Notes: a model not told the origin generated them from the sequence alone. Numbered from the stretch's first letter, positions 11,465-22,807 are shown. The stretch is 64,000 bases of DNA from Mytilus californianus (GCF_021869535.1 NW_026262690.1:9783501-9847500); one strand, 5' to 3'. Numbers and translations: made by a program.

Positions 11465-12850
11465 TTCTACATGATAAAGCACATCTAATGAATTAAAGGG
11501 TTCGTCCCCAGGGGTCACCCCACCCCCTGCCATTTGACAAAGTTGTAATATCTTGTAAGTGGTTAAGATCCCCACCCCTAAACCATATATATTCTGGTTT
11601 GTCATGATAAAGCACATCAAATGAAATAAAGGGTAAGTCCCCAGGGGTCACCCCACCCCCTGCCATTTGAGAAAGTTCTAATATCTTGTAAGTTGTCGAG
11701 ATCCCCACCCCTAAACCATATATATTCTTGTTTGTCATGATACAGTCCATCAAATGAAAAAAAGGATTAGTCACCAGGGGTCACCCCAACCCCCTGCCAT
11801 TTGAGAAAGTTGTGATATCTTTTAAATGGTCGAGATCCCCACCCCTAAACCATATATATTCTTGTTTGTCATGATACAGTCCATCAAATGAAAAAACGGA
11901 TTAGTCACCAGGGGTCACCCCAACCCCCTGCCATTTGAGAAAGTTGTAATATTTTTTAAATGGTCGAGATCCCCACCCCTAAACCAGTCTTCACGATGAA
12001 CTGCTAAATCTACAGGCCCGGAGCTCAATTTTTGAAAATCTTTAGTTAGATTCTGTTGGCTTGTAGATATGATTTTTACAGGCCCGAGAGCAATATTACA
12101 AGCCTGGGCTGCCTGGGCTGCCACTCAGCGTGAAGACTGCTAAACCATATATATTCCGGTTAGTCATGATACTGCACATTAAATGAAGTAAAGTATTAGT
12201 CCCAAGGGGTCACCCCCACCCCCTGCCTTTTGAGAAAGTTCTAATATCTTGTAAATGGTTGAGATCCCCTCCCCTAAACCATATATATTCTGGTTTGTCA
12301 TGATAAAGCACATCAAATGAAATAAAGGGTAAGTCCTCAGGGGTCACCCCCACCCCCTACCATTTGAGAAAGTTCTAATATCTTGTAAATGGTTGAGATC
12401 CCCTCCCCTAAACCATATATATTCCTGTTCGTCATGTCACAAAGATTCGAATGACGTATAGGGTCAGTCCCCAGGGGTCCCCCACCCCCAATGACCTAAT
12501 ATCTTGTAAATGGTCGAGATCCCCACCCCTAAACCATATATATTCTTATTCGTCATGCCAAGAAGATTTGAATGATATATAGGGTCAGTCCCTAGGGATC
12601 ACCCCCACCCCCTGCCATTTGATAAAGTTCTAATATCTTGCAAATGGTTGAGATCCCCACCCCTAAACCATATATATTCCTGTTCGTCATGTCACAAAGA
12701 TTCGAAAGATATATAGGGTCAGTCCCCAGGGGTCCCCCACCCCCAATGATCTAATATATTTTAAATGGTCGAGATCCCCACCCGTTAACCATATATATTC
12801 GGGTGTGTCATGCCAAGATGATTTGAATGATATACAGGATCAGTCCCCAG
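11465..12850. repeat. Tandem core of the level-2 element
   Basis: About ten copies of a unit of roughly 135-160 bp contain GAGATCCCCACCCCTAAACC, ATATATATTC and AGGGGTCACCCC. The copy around 11985-12140 carries an extra insert (TTCACGATGAACTGCTAAAT to CTCAGCGTGAAGACTGC) whose ends are inverted, suggesting a further small insertion. Confidence 0.85.
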
Positions 12851-13825
12851 GCATTACTAATGCATATAACTTTACTGGACTTTGCCCAATGTCAAGCGAA
12901 CCTGGGAATGACGAATTATTGGAGCTTCGTTTGGGAGACTTCGTAACAGCATCCTGTTACAATAATTTCTTGTTGACCTATTGCTTATAGTTCTAAGAAA
13001 CAAACTTAACCATGAAAATTTAACATTGACCAATGAACCATGAAAATGAGGTCAAGGTCAGATGAACCATGCCAGAAAGACATGTACACCTTACGATCAA
13101 TCTATGCATTAAATATAGTTGACCTACTGCTTATAGTATCTAAGAAACAAATTTAAACATGAAAATGAGGTCAAGGTCAGATGATACCTGTCAGACAGAC
13201 ATATACACCTTACAATCATTCCATACACCAAATATAGTTGACCTATTGCTTATAGTTTAAGAAAAACAGACCAAAACATAAAAACTTAACACTAAGCAAT
13301 GAACCGTGAAAATGAGGTCAAGATTAAATAAAACATGCAATCGACATGTGCATGGTAAAATATTTGCCAGTAGGACATGTACACCTAACAATCAATAGTA
13401 AACCTATTGCTTATATTATCTGATATATGGATTTGACCACGAAAACTAAACCTTGTTAACTGATTCTTGAAATGAGGTCCAGGTCATATGAAAACTGTCT
13501 GACAGGCATGAGGACCTTGCAAGGTACGCACATACTAAATATAGTTATCCTATTACTCATAATAAGATAGAAATTAACATAACAAAAAATCTTAACTTTT
13601 TTCAAGTAGTCACTGAACCATGAAAATGAGGTCAAGGACAATGGGCATACAATGTATGACAGACTGAAACTTCATAACATAAGACATCTATATACAAAGT
13701 ATGAAGCATCCAGGTCTTCCAGCTTCTAAAATATAAAGCTTTTAAGTAGTTAGTTAACGCCGCCGACGGATCACTACCCCTATGTCGAGCTTTCTGCGAC
13801 AGAAGTCGCAGGCTCGAGAAAAAAC

Positions 13826-13938
13826 ACACATGCAAATAAACAAAACAATAAAGCACTATTTCTATGGTGAGTTTATTTCATACTAAATCAAGTAAATAAG
13901 AAATTATCAACTGGGTGAAATAAAAAGAACTCAATAGG
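13826..13938. other. Short non-coding spacer
   Basis: AT-rich DNA between the level-1 element and the large inverted-repeat block. Nothing else is visible. Confidence 0.5.
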
Positions 13939-14133
13939 TATAGTCCGTTTGACTTCTATAAATCTTCAGAAAATAATTCTTAAAAATTCATTTTTACAAA
14001 TAAACATTTTTTTTCTTGATGTATGTTAATGTATGATATATGTACGAACTCTGACTATGAATATCATAGTTTTAGGCCAATAATAAAAAAGTTACCCATT
14101 AGGTCTCTATGTTACTTCTATTTTTTTTTTATT

Positions 14134-14990
14134 TAAAATACTTGATGGAGTAAGTATGAATAGTGTAACAGCTTTCCATTCAAAACAAAAAACATAAGAC
14201 ATGTGCTTTAAACCTGTTTTATTATACCATGTGACTTTTCTCATTTAAATAACGCTGACCAGCAAACAAACTTGGACTTCATTTAAGTTTTATGTCATGT
14301 GATTACTGAACTTATTGTATACATGATTTTTGTATTTTTCTTGTTCAATTTCTATGAGTAACCTTAGTAATATTTTCCACTGGACATTACTAGTATAACA
14401 TTTTTAAAAACTACAAAGTAGTTTTATGCAAAATTCAGTTTAGAAATTTTATTAAAAAGTTCCTCTTTTCATCAGTGAAGGTCTTTATGGTTATATTTTA
14501 TCTAATTTTATTTTGAAAGTCATTAGCTGTGTTTTTTCAAGTAAAAAGTAAATATTAAATGTACTCTGTAAATACTTATTGGTGAAACTTTTTAGAGCCG
14601 TCCATTTTGTTAAAACTGTCATCATGCTTTAAGCATGAAAAGCTTGCTTATATTCTTTTATAAGATATATATAAATATATAATCAAATTAAGGTAACAAA
14701 AATTAAGATTTGGTAAGGAATAAAAACAAAATAAAACATCTGATTATAATATTTTTTCCCACAAATAACATCTTTGTAGATACATGCAAATTCATTTATA
14801 AAATCATATAAAACCAGTTATAAAAAAACTTAGATGATGGTCATTTTTCATGACATGTATAATGTCCTTTGATATTTAAATGAGTTAAGTCACATGGTGC
14901 AATGAAACAGGTTTAAAACACATGTCTAATGTTTTTGTTTTGAATGGAAGGCTGTTACACTATTCATACTTACTCCATCAAGTATTTTAT
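14134..14990. mobile_element. Inner element with ~117-bp terminal inverted repeats
   Basis: AAAATACTTGATGGAGTAAG and AATAGTGTAACAGC on the left are mirrored at 14874-14990 by GCTGTTACACTATTC and CTTACTCCATCAAGTATTTT. The centre (14260-14870) is AT-rich with no gene. It lies directly against the left arm of the larger inverted repeat. Confidence 0.7.
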
Positions 14991-15749
14991 ATAAAAAACA
15001 AGTGTGGACACAGATCAGTGTGGACAGTATGATTGGATGATTGACAGTGTTTTATATGACAAAAGGAGTTCTATGTTTTATGTTTTCTATGTATTAACTG
15101 TGTTGCACAATGACAACCAACATGAGCATTAGGGGTGTTGTTTATGTAATATTTAGTATTTTATGTTCAACAGATACTAATTGCATTAATTACCAAATGA
15201 TTATGATAGAATATATATGTTCCATATCTTTGATTTTGGATATGTTTTGTAGCTAGGAGAGGAACACATAATAGGTTCATTTTTTTCTTAATGTGATTTG
15301 TTTTATATGGGAGATGGTATCTGAGAACATGTATTTGCTTACTATTTGTATGGTTCTATTTATATTACTTTGTGGGGGATTGTCAGTATCATCAGTGAAA
15401 GATTTCGGTTAAATGTGGAAATTGTTTCTCAGTTTAGAAGACATTTAATGTTTTTTAGTAATGACAATGCCTGACATGATGATTGGGGCTAGATGAGCTA
15501 GAAAGTGAATTTCTGTGTTATTTTTTATTAATTCTTTGAAAATATCTCCTCCAAAGCTGGTCAAAGCAAAAAAAAAGTTTTGACCAGTATGAAAATGATA
15601 TCAACAAAAGAACCTTTGTGAGCATGCTTCAAAGACTCATAACTAACTACAGAAGTCATATGATAAAATGTCAAGTGGATATTATGAACATCTACTTAAT
15701 ATGTCTAAATATCTAATAAGTTTTAGTATTCAATATGAAAAATTCGTAA
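14991..15749. other. Non-coding filler within the inverted-repeat block
   Basis: Starts with AACAAGTGTGGACACAGATC, which on the minus strand reads as a hairpin followed by CTTG and T, like the 3' end of the repeats near 41610 and 60905. The rest is AT-rich with no gene. Confidence 0.45.
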
Positions 15750-16585
15750 GGGTTCCGCGGAACCCAGTGTCTCGCCTACTTTTTGCTGTTAATCACAGGC
15801 TCAGCAAAAATGAGGAAAAAAAATAATAAAAATATTCCTCTCTATACTATCTTTTGATTGTAAGTAGCTTCTGTCCAAGTTTGGTAAAAATCCAGGATAG
15901 TTTATGAATCTAATAAATGTTTTAAAAACTTAAACTGCAGACTGTATGTAATGTTAACTGGAAGAAAAACTAAGTCCATTTATAAGTAAAATACGGAAAA
16001 AATGGAACAAAATTTCCTTCTAGATACTAGCTTTTAATCATAAACAAGCTTCTGTCTAAGTTTGGTACAAATCCAGGATAGTTTAAGAAAGTTGTTCAAA
16101 TTTTAAAAACTTTAACCACAGAGTGAATGTAATGTTAACTGGCAGAAAAAATAAGTCCATTTATAAGTAAAATACGGAAAAAACGGATTTTTTTTTTTTA
16201 CAAAATTTACTTCTGGATACTAGCTTTTAATCATAAACAAGCTTCTGTCCAAGTTTGGTACAAATCCAGGATAGTTTAAGAAAGTTGTTAAAATTTTAAA
16301 ATCTTTAACCACAGAGTGAATGTAATGTTAACTGGCAGAAAAACTAAGTCCATTTATAAGTAAAATACGGAAAAAATGGAATTTTTTTTACAAAATTTAC
16401 TTCTGGATACTATCTTATGATCATAAACAAGCTTCTGTCCAAGTTTGGTAGAAATCCAGGATAGTTTAAGAAAGTTATTAAAATTTCAAAAACTTTAACC
16501 ACAGTGTGAATATTTGTGGACGCCGCCGACGACGACGATCGCTATGTCTCGCTTTTTCGACAAAAGTCGAAGGCTCGACAAAAAG
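15750..16585 (+). mobile_element. HINE-like element with ~185-bp tandem core
   Basis: It opens with the perfect 16-bp palindrome GGGTTCCGCGGAACCC (15750-15765), then GTGTCTCGCCTACTTTTTGC. About four core units follow (AAGCTTCTGTCCAAGTTTGG, AATCCAGGATAGTTTAAG, TAATGTTAACTGGCAG). It ends with GACGCCGCCGACG and the hairpin TTCGAC-AAAA-GTCGAA (16556-16571), then GGCTCGAC. The ends match those of the level-1 element at 9842-13825; the core does not. Confidence 0.65.
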
Positions 16586-16869
16586 CTATTGCAAAAGTAT
16601 TCTCTTTTCAGTTTTTTTGTTATATGGATACAAATATAAGTGATACCAATACAGTAAGGCAGTTTTGTTATGGTATGAAAGTGTAGTAACTAACATTTAC
16701 TGTTAATTCACACAAATTAAGAAATAAACAAATGAATGATAAATGTTGAACATGTACAATGAAATATATTTTAGAAATCAATTAGGCCAGATAGGCCTTA
16801 TAAATTCTGATCTTTTTCTTAATATACTGAATGACCATTTACACTCAGAACTGAGTCACCAGTAGGCAG

Positions 16870-18135
16870 TACAGATGTAAAAAAAAAATAAATGTGGATA
16901 GTGTCCACATGTGGACACAGATGATGCCCCCACTTGCATATCATATAGTTATAAAGGGACATAACTGAAGTGGTAAAAGTGACGCTACCCAAATTTGAAC
17001 TTGATCCTAGTTTTGTGGTAATAAGCATTGTGTGCAAGTCTCATAACATTTGGTTGAGGCTAACTTAAGTAGAGAACAGAAACTAAAAATTCAGCAATTT
17101 CTATTTGTAAACACGCAATAAATAATTATAACTCTAGAACGGTTGTGTATAAGTTTTATAACATTTGGAAGTTAGAGAAAGGAAACGAAAAATTCAGCAA
17201 TTTTTATGTTTATAAAGGGACATAACTCAAGAATGGTAAAAGTGTTGCCACCAAATTTCGTACTTAATCTGTATTATGTAGTTATAAACATTGTGCATAA
17301 GTTTCATAACATTTGGTTGAGGCAAACTAAAGTTAGAAAACGGAAACAAAAAAATTGTACTTGATCTTAGTTTTGTGGTTATGAATATTGTGTATAGGTT
17401 TCATAATGTTTGGTTGGGGTAAACTTAAGTTACAGAATGGAAACTAAAAATTTTGCAATCTTTCAATTTATAAAGGGGCATAACTCAATAATGATTAAAG
17501 TGACACTACCCAAATTCAACTTGATTTGTGTTTTATCAGTGGAAGTCAAAATTAAACATTGCATTGTATAAAGCATTGATTGTAGCTGATTCAAATATAA
17601 TCATGGACAAAGGAAGATAACTCCAATTAAAAAATTACTTGATATTTAGAAGAAAATAAAAATTTTGAAATTTTTCCATTTCTTAAGGGGCATAACTCTA
17701 GAATGATTAAAGTGACGCCACCAAACTTGATCTGTGTTTTGTGGTAATAAGCATTGTGTATAAGTTTTAAAACATTTGGTTGAGGCAAACTAAAATTAGA
17801 GAACGGAAATGAAAATTTCAGCAATTTTTCCATTTGTAAAGGGGCATAACTCTAGACCGGTAAAAGTGACGCCACCAAAATTCATACTTGATCTGTTTTT
17901 TGTGGTAATAAGCATTGTGTATAAGTTTCATAACAGTTGGTTGAGGCAAACTAAAGTTAGAGAACAGAAACGAAAAATTCAGCCATTTTTCCATTTGTAA
18001 AGGGGCATAACTCTAGAACGGTAAAAGTTACAAAACCAAAATTCAAACTGGATCTGTGTTTTGTGGTAATAAGCATTGTGTATAAGTTTCATAACATTTG
18101 GTTGAGGCAAACTAAAGTTAGAGAACGGAAACCAA
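16870..18135 (-). mobile_element. HINE-like tandem element, minus orientation
   Basis: About seven units of roughly 155 bp (TTTCATAACATTTGGTTGAG, AAGGGGCATAACTCTAGAAC, GGTAAAAGTGACGCCACC). Near its left end GTGTCCACATGTGGACAC and GATGATGCCCCCAC form the hairpin and subterminal repeat, so it lies in reverse. A shorter copy of the same family is on the + strand at 45730-46145. Short frames across the units are shadows of the repeat. Confidence 0.7.
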
Positions 18136-18339
18136 TTTTGTATATAAAAAAAAATAGAAGTAACATAGAGACCTAATGGGTAACTTTTTTGATTATTGGC
18201 CAAAATTATGATATTCATAGTTCGAATATATCATACATTTACATACATCAAGAAAAAAAATGTTTATTTGCAAAAATGAATTTTTAAGAATTATTTTCTG
18301 AAGATTTATAGAAGTCAACCGGACTATATAACTTGTATT

Positions 18340-19104
18340 GCCTGTCATAAATATTTTGTTCAATATTACAAAAAACAATATAAAATATATATATATGCCT
18401 TCGGGTTATATGATCCGTTCATCCTATTTCGACTCTTCAAAATTCAAGAGTCTATCTAAATTGAGGTAAATTATATGGCCTTCCAAATATCGTTTCGATT
18501 CCTAACATCACTGAAGAGACATAAATTGTCGAAATCCGGATATGGTGTACAAATTTTTGCACCTCATGTTTGTGGTACACCATCTTTTCCACAGGTTTAT
18601 TGTTTTCTGTTTGGTATTAAATTAATAATAAAGATCCATTTTGTTATATCTTGTGATCCGTTTATTTGGCAATCGCTAATGGCAGTCAGCAGGGTTTAAG
18701 AACATCCGTTGTTCGAGCTGTTAGTCAAATGCGTTTTGTTTAAATATACTTTTTCACTTTTTTGGTCTTTTGGAAAATGTTGTTTGTGCTGTATTTAGAC
18801 CCCTATACCAAGAAATTTGTTTTGCATGCACACGTATAAAAATTGCGGTTTTTATCCAACGCAATCATAGGTTTGAACGTTGTTAATTTAGACTTGTTTA
18901 TATTCTAATTCGTTACCTCAAACGAATATAAAGTATTTATAAAATAAAAACAAACACTTGTTTCATAGGAATAGCTCGCCAGCATGTGCAGCTTACTGTG
19001 ATAATTTTATTAAAACAAAATAAATTTAAGTCCCGATGTCATCATGATAACGGCAACACCGCTGCGTAGTACACCACAGCCTACAAAATAGAAAATCAAA
19101 ATGA
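18340..19104. other. Non-coding spacer
   Basis: AT-rich DNA with a short (AT)n run near 18384. A 74-codon + strand frame at 18475-18699 has no splice context or motif and is not called. Confidence 0.5.
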
Positions 19105-19113
19105 GAAATCATA
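19105..19113. repeat. Left target-site duplication GAAATCATA
   Basis: Identical to 21862-21870 and immediately outside the terminal inverted repeat of the MULE-like element. Confidence 0.8.
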
Positions 19114-20230
19114 GGGTTACACTAATGTCCTGACAATGTCCTGACAAAGTCCTGACGGATATGAAAATGCTAATTACGTTTTCATTATTTAAAGGATTTA
19201 CTTTAAATTTGGAACCAAGCAAGATGACAACATTAATTTAATAAATAAAAGAAAAAAAATTAAAAAAAATATTTTTAAGAGTTTGAAAACGTGACCTGAC
19301 CAACTTCGACTTTGAAATTACTAATGTCCTGACCTATATGAAACGGCTTAATACTTTTTTATTATTCACAGGATAGACTTAAAATTCGATATCAAGGAAG
19401 ATTAAAACATTTAATACAAAAATATAAGAAAAAAATGAAAAAAAAATAATTTTTAGAGTTAGAAAACTTGACCTGACCAACTACGACTTTGCCGCGACTA
19501 ATGTCCGGACCGATATAAAACTGCTAATTTCTTTTTTATCTTTGGAAGGATTAACTTCAAATTTAGTAGCAAGGAAGATTTCGACATTTAACAAAGAAAT
19601 AAAAAGAAATGAAAAGAAAACAAATATTCAAAAGACCAAAAAACTTGACATGACCAACATAGGCTATTCACCAAAAAAGACATGTTCGTTTAAAAAATAG
19701 AAAGACTATGTATATTTCTTAAATAAATGTCTTTAAGTTTGATAAATATCAATATTTTATTAAATATTAAATGACAAAAAGAAAAAAATGTGAACAAGTA
19801 TTGCAAGGGTAAAAATATATTGACCTGACATTGTCGAACTTGTCCTGATCAATTTTCTAACTGAAAGAAAATGTTAACCTCTTACCTTAAATTATTGAAA
19901 TTAAAAATATCCGATCACAATGATATTACAACATTGAACTCAGAAAGATACTGTTGAAATGAAACGCCGGAAAGAGAAATATTAGAACCAGTTGCTGAAT
20001 GTGAGTATTGTTTATGCAGGTTAACTTTCTGTTATTGCTCTAATTGTTAATCTGATTAGGGGCTTGTTATGATTAGATTAATCACCTACTTGTTAATCCA
20101 ATTAATCAATTATGAACGTGAACTGTGACCAGCTATTATTAAGACTGATAATTTATGATAAACAATACATTGGTATTTATGGGCAACACCAACGTCAACA
20201 CCAACGCCAACACCAAAAGCACCTACACCA

Positions 20231-21107
20231 ATGCCTGACCCAACTGAACCAGCTGTAGACCAATCACTGTACCGAACTGCACTACTCACTTTACCGATAC
20301 GAACACCAACACCAACACCAAAATCAGTACTAACTTCAACAGGTATTCAGGTGATTGAAGAGTGGCCTGCTCTTCCACGGGTATGTTATCTGGTATCTTC
20401 TCTTATTAACACTTCATCTACCTCTAACACTGTGCATGTTCCTACCACCACGTCCTCATCTGTTCCAGCATGTACCATCTCACCAAATCCTGTTTGTGTC
20501 GCACCTACCTCCACTTCTAACCGCTCACCCACTTCCACTTCTAACCGCTTGTCTACCTCCACTTCTAACCGCTTGCCTACCTCCACTTCTAACCGCTTGC
20601 CTACCTCCACTTCTAACCGCTTGTCTATCTCCACTTCTAACCGCTTGCCTACCTCCACTTCTAACCGCTTGCCTACCTCCACTTCTAACCGTTTACCTAC
20701 CTCCACTTCTAACCGTTTACCTACCTCCACTTCTAACCGCTCACCCACTTTTAACCGCTTGCCTACCTCCACTTCTAACCGCTTGCCTACCTCCACTTCT
20801 AACCGTTTACGTACCTCCACTTCTAACCGTTTACCTACCTCCACTTCTAACCGCTTGCCTACCTCCACTTCTAATCACTCACCGTCGTCTGTTACTAACA
20901 CTCCCATCTATTTTAAAGGTGCCGGTCATGTTTTGTCTAATTTTTATCCATGTATTAATTCTTACTTTCCAGGGGTTAACCTTCAGTAGTTCTGAACATT
21001 TGTATCAGTATCGCAAGGCTGTCGAGCATTCCGAATTCCATTTGGCGCATCTTATTCGTTCAGCTTCGACAGCCGTTTTTGTTTGTGTATTAAGTTTAAT
21101 AAATTGA
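20231..21107 (+). pseudogene. Captured, frameshifted NADAR-domain gene inside the MULE-like element
   Basis: From ATG 20231 the frame runs to TAG at 20987-20989. It has a Pro/Thr-rich start, then at 20507-20876 about 15 copies of an 8-residue repeat TSTSNRLP (24-bp unit), then YFKGAGHVLSNFYPC. The next frame continues from about 20976 with LTFSSSEHLYQYRKAVEHS and AHLIRSA. Together these give the opening of a NADAR (DUF1768/YbiA) fold: F.G....LSNFYP followed by (F).S.EHLYQ..KA. The shift lies at the GGGG of 20972-20975. The domain ends early, at the stop near 21106. NADAR enzymes hydrolyse ADP-ribose-linked N-glycosidic bonds; this copy should be inactive. Confidence 0.65.
20507..20876. repeat. 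24-bp coding minisatellite (TSTSNRLP repeat)
   Basis: About 15 copies of ACCTCCACTTCTAACCGCTT plus four bases. One copy is shortened (CACCCACTTTTAACCGC near 20745). The unit is divisible by three, so the array is open in other frames and on the minus strand too (20386-20868), which explains the shadow ORFs there. Confidence 0.9.
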
Positions 21108-21861
21108 AGGTGGTTAGGTCAAGTTTTTATTTCGTATGGAATATTGTTTTCCAATTACTTTATAAAAAGTATTAAAAAAAAACGTTATAATTTGACTTGG
21201 TTTCAAATAAGAACTCAATCATACCAACAATGTTACAAGTATTAGCACTTTTATATCGGTCAGGACATTAGTCACGACAAAGTCGATGTTGGTCAGGTCA
21301 AGTTTTTTTAACCCTTAAAGTATTTTTTTCCCAATTCTTTTCAAATAAGTATTAAATCAATGTTACTTTCTTGTCTGGTGTCAAATTTGAAGTCAATCCT
21401 TCCAAAGAAAAAAAGAAATTAGCAGTTTTATATCGGTCCGGACATTAGTCGCGGTGAAGTCGTAGTTGGTCAGGTCAAGTTTTCTAACTCTAAAAATTAT
21501 TTTTTTTTCATTTTTTTCTTATATTTTTGTATTAAATATTTTAATCTTCCTTGATATCGAATTTGAAGTCTATCATGTGAATAATAAAAAAGTATTAAGC
21601 CGTTTCATATCGGTCAGGACATTAGTGATTTCAAAGCCGAAGTTGGTCAGGTCAAGCAAGGATTTGTATACAAATCCTTGGGTCAAGTTTTAACTCTTAA
21701 AAATATTTTTTTTATTTTTTTTTCTTTTATTTATTAAATTAATGTTGTCATCTTGCTTGGTTCCAAATTTAAAGTAAATCCTTTAAATAATGAAAACGTA
21801 ATTAGCATTTTCATATCCGTCAGGACTTTGTCAGGACATTGTCAGGACATTAGTGTAACCC

Positions 21862-21870
21862 GAAATCATA
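21862..21870. repeat. Right target-site duplication GAAATCATA
   Basis: Identical to 19105-19113. A perfect 9-bp match with near-identical TIR ends suggests a relatively recent insertion. Confidence 0.8.
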
Positions 21871-22457
21871 TATAAATATATAGGTCTTAATGATCAACCA
21901 AACAGTGTCATACTGGTAGTATAAATATCTATCTTCTATGCGTAAAAAAATTTCAAAAATACAAGCATTCAATAGGGGGGAGAAGAGGGGGGTCTTTACC
22001 TAACTAAACTGCACTGTACTGAACGGTATACGAGCTTCGAATGACAATATATCTTAACTTACTTTAACAAGAAAACTATTCGCGCTTTAAAAATCCCGTG
22101 CTATTTACGTAACATATCAAATATCATACTCAATATATTTACGCAATGCGACAAATATTGACCAATCCAAAATATCATATATTTAAAAACACAAAACTGT
22201 TTATTTAATATAAACACCAATAGATGACCACTATGCGGTCTTATGTTTTGTGCTTATTGTTGATATTTTAGTCCACACTCAAACGAATTCGTTCACCATC
22301 GATTGGTTTCAACAGGTAATGTACATTTCATTGTATATTTCTCCGCCAGATGTGAGGCCTTTTTAAAGGGGGCTTTTTCCTAATATTTAAATCAAATAAT
22401 AAACAATAACACAATAAACAACAATTGAAAATGTTTTCTTCTAGATTGCAGTATAAA
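21871..22457. other. Non-coding spacer
   Basis: AT-rich, with a G-rich patch GGGGGGAGAAGAGGGGGG near 21975. No gene seen. Confidence 0.5.
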
Positions 22458-22807
22458 GACAATAATAGTGTATTGACTTGACATATCAACGATATAAGGA
22501 TTCGGCCCGAAACGGTGAAAAAGCTCGACAGAGCCTCGCATTTCCCCGTTTCTAAGCCTCATCCTTATATGAGGTGCCTGATGGGTTTTTTTCGTTCTTC
22601 GTGATCGGCGCATTTTCGCTATCGTGATCCGTTTTTCTACAGATTTATTTTTTTTTATATTTTCGTGATCCGTGATCATGGAAATTTATTTTCTGTGAAT
22701 CGTGATTGACAAAAAAATCAACTCGTGAATCGTGATGAGACCCCCCCCCGGTCCCATCAGGCCCCTCTTATATCGTTGATATGTCAAGTCAATACACTAT
22801 TATTGTC
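22458..22807. mobile_element. MITE-like element with 42-bp inverted arms
   Basis: GACAATAATAGTGTATTGAC to ATCAACGATATAAG (22458-22499) is repeated in reverse as CTTATATCGTTGAT to GTCAATACACTATTATTGTC (22766-22807). The interior has CGTGATCCGTGATC-type repeats and a C10 run (22741-22749). The 95-codon minus-strand frame across it is not supported as a gene. Confidence 0.75.

Larger units (their letters stand above)
10018..12972 (+). mobile_element. Level-2 HINE/Helentron-like element
   Basis: It begins TCTCCCAAACGAAGTTTGGG (a 5' TC with a head hairpin) and has a TTA-rich microsatellite, now interrupted by another element. It then has a tandem core at 11465-12850 (unit about 135-160 bp with CTAAACCATATATATTC and GGGGTCACCCC). 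Near the 3' end an inverted copy of the 5' end (CTTCGTTTGGGAGACTT) is followed by the hairpin GTAACA-GCATCC-TGTTAC and a terminal CTTG before TT. This is the asymmetric-terminal-inverted-repeat layout described for Helentrons and HINEs. Confidence 0.65.
9842..13825 (+). mobile_element. Level-1 HINE/Helentron-like element, host of two nested insertions
   Basis: The element starts near TGTCTCGCCTGC, has a tandem core based on ATGAGGTCAAGGTCAGAT (left part 9935-10013, then 12973-13640), and ends with a GCCGCCGACGG box and the hairpin TGCGAC-AGAA-GTCGCA followed by GGCTCGAG. The same 5' start and 3' architecture recur in the element at 15750-16585 around a different core. It is split by the insertion at 10018-12972: AAATATAGTTGACCTATTGC of intact core copies is interrupted after ATATTTAAG. 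Assignment to non-autonomous Helentrons is inference from architecture. Confidence 0.55.
13939..18328. mobile_element. 4.4-kb block bounded by ~190-bp inverted repeats
   Basis: The left arm 13939-14130 (TATAGTCCGTTTGACTTC, then GTTACCCATTAGGTCTC) matches the reverse complement of the right arm 18141-18328 (GAGACCTAATGGGTAAC, then GAAGTCAACCGGACTATA). Inside lie a smaller inverted-repeat element (14134-14990) and two unrelated tandem-repeat elements. No ORF of transposase size is present. It is either a foldback transposon that collected insertions or one large non-autonomous element. Confidence 0.65.
19114..21861. mobile_element. 2748-bp MULE-like transposon with long TIRs and a 9-bp target duplication
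   Basis: The left end GGGTTACACTAATGTCCTG and the right end CAGGACATTAGTGTAACCC are exact reverse complements, and the match continues for hundreds of bases (19114 to about 19670, and about 21270 to 21861). Each TIR is a ladder of units of roughly 190 bp headed by CTAATGTCCTGACC. The flanks are direct repeats GAAATCATA at 19105-19113 and 21862-21870. Long TIRs with a 9-bp duplication are the hallmark of Mutator-like elements. No transposase is present. The interior (20160-21107) carries gene-like sequence, as in Pack-MULEs. Confidence 0.8.

Noticed and set aside
20386..20868. 160-codon minus-strand repeat protein
   Set aside because: Shadow of the 24-bp TSTSNRLP array on the + strand.
20955..20975. 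Short intron explaining the NADAR frame change (TTTCCAG acceptor)
   Set aside because: The only donor-like GTATTA would give an intron of about 20 nt, too short to splice; a frameshift at GGGG is simpler.
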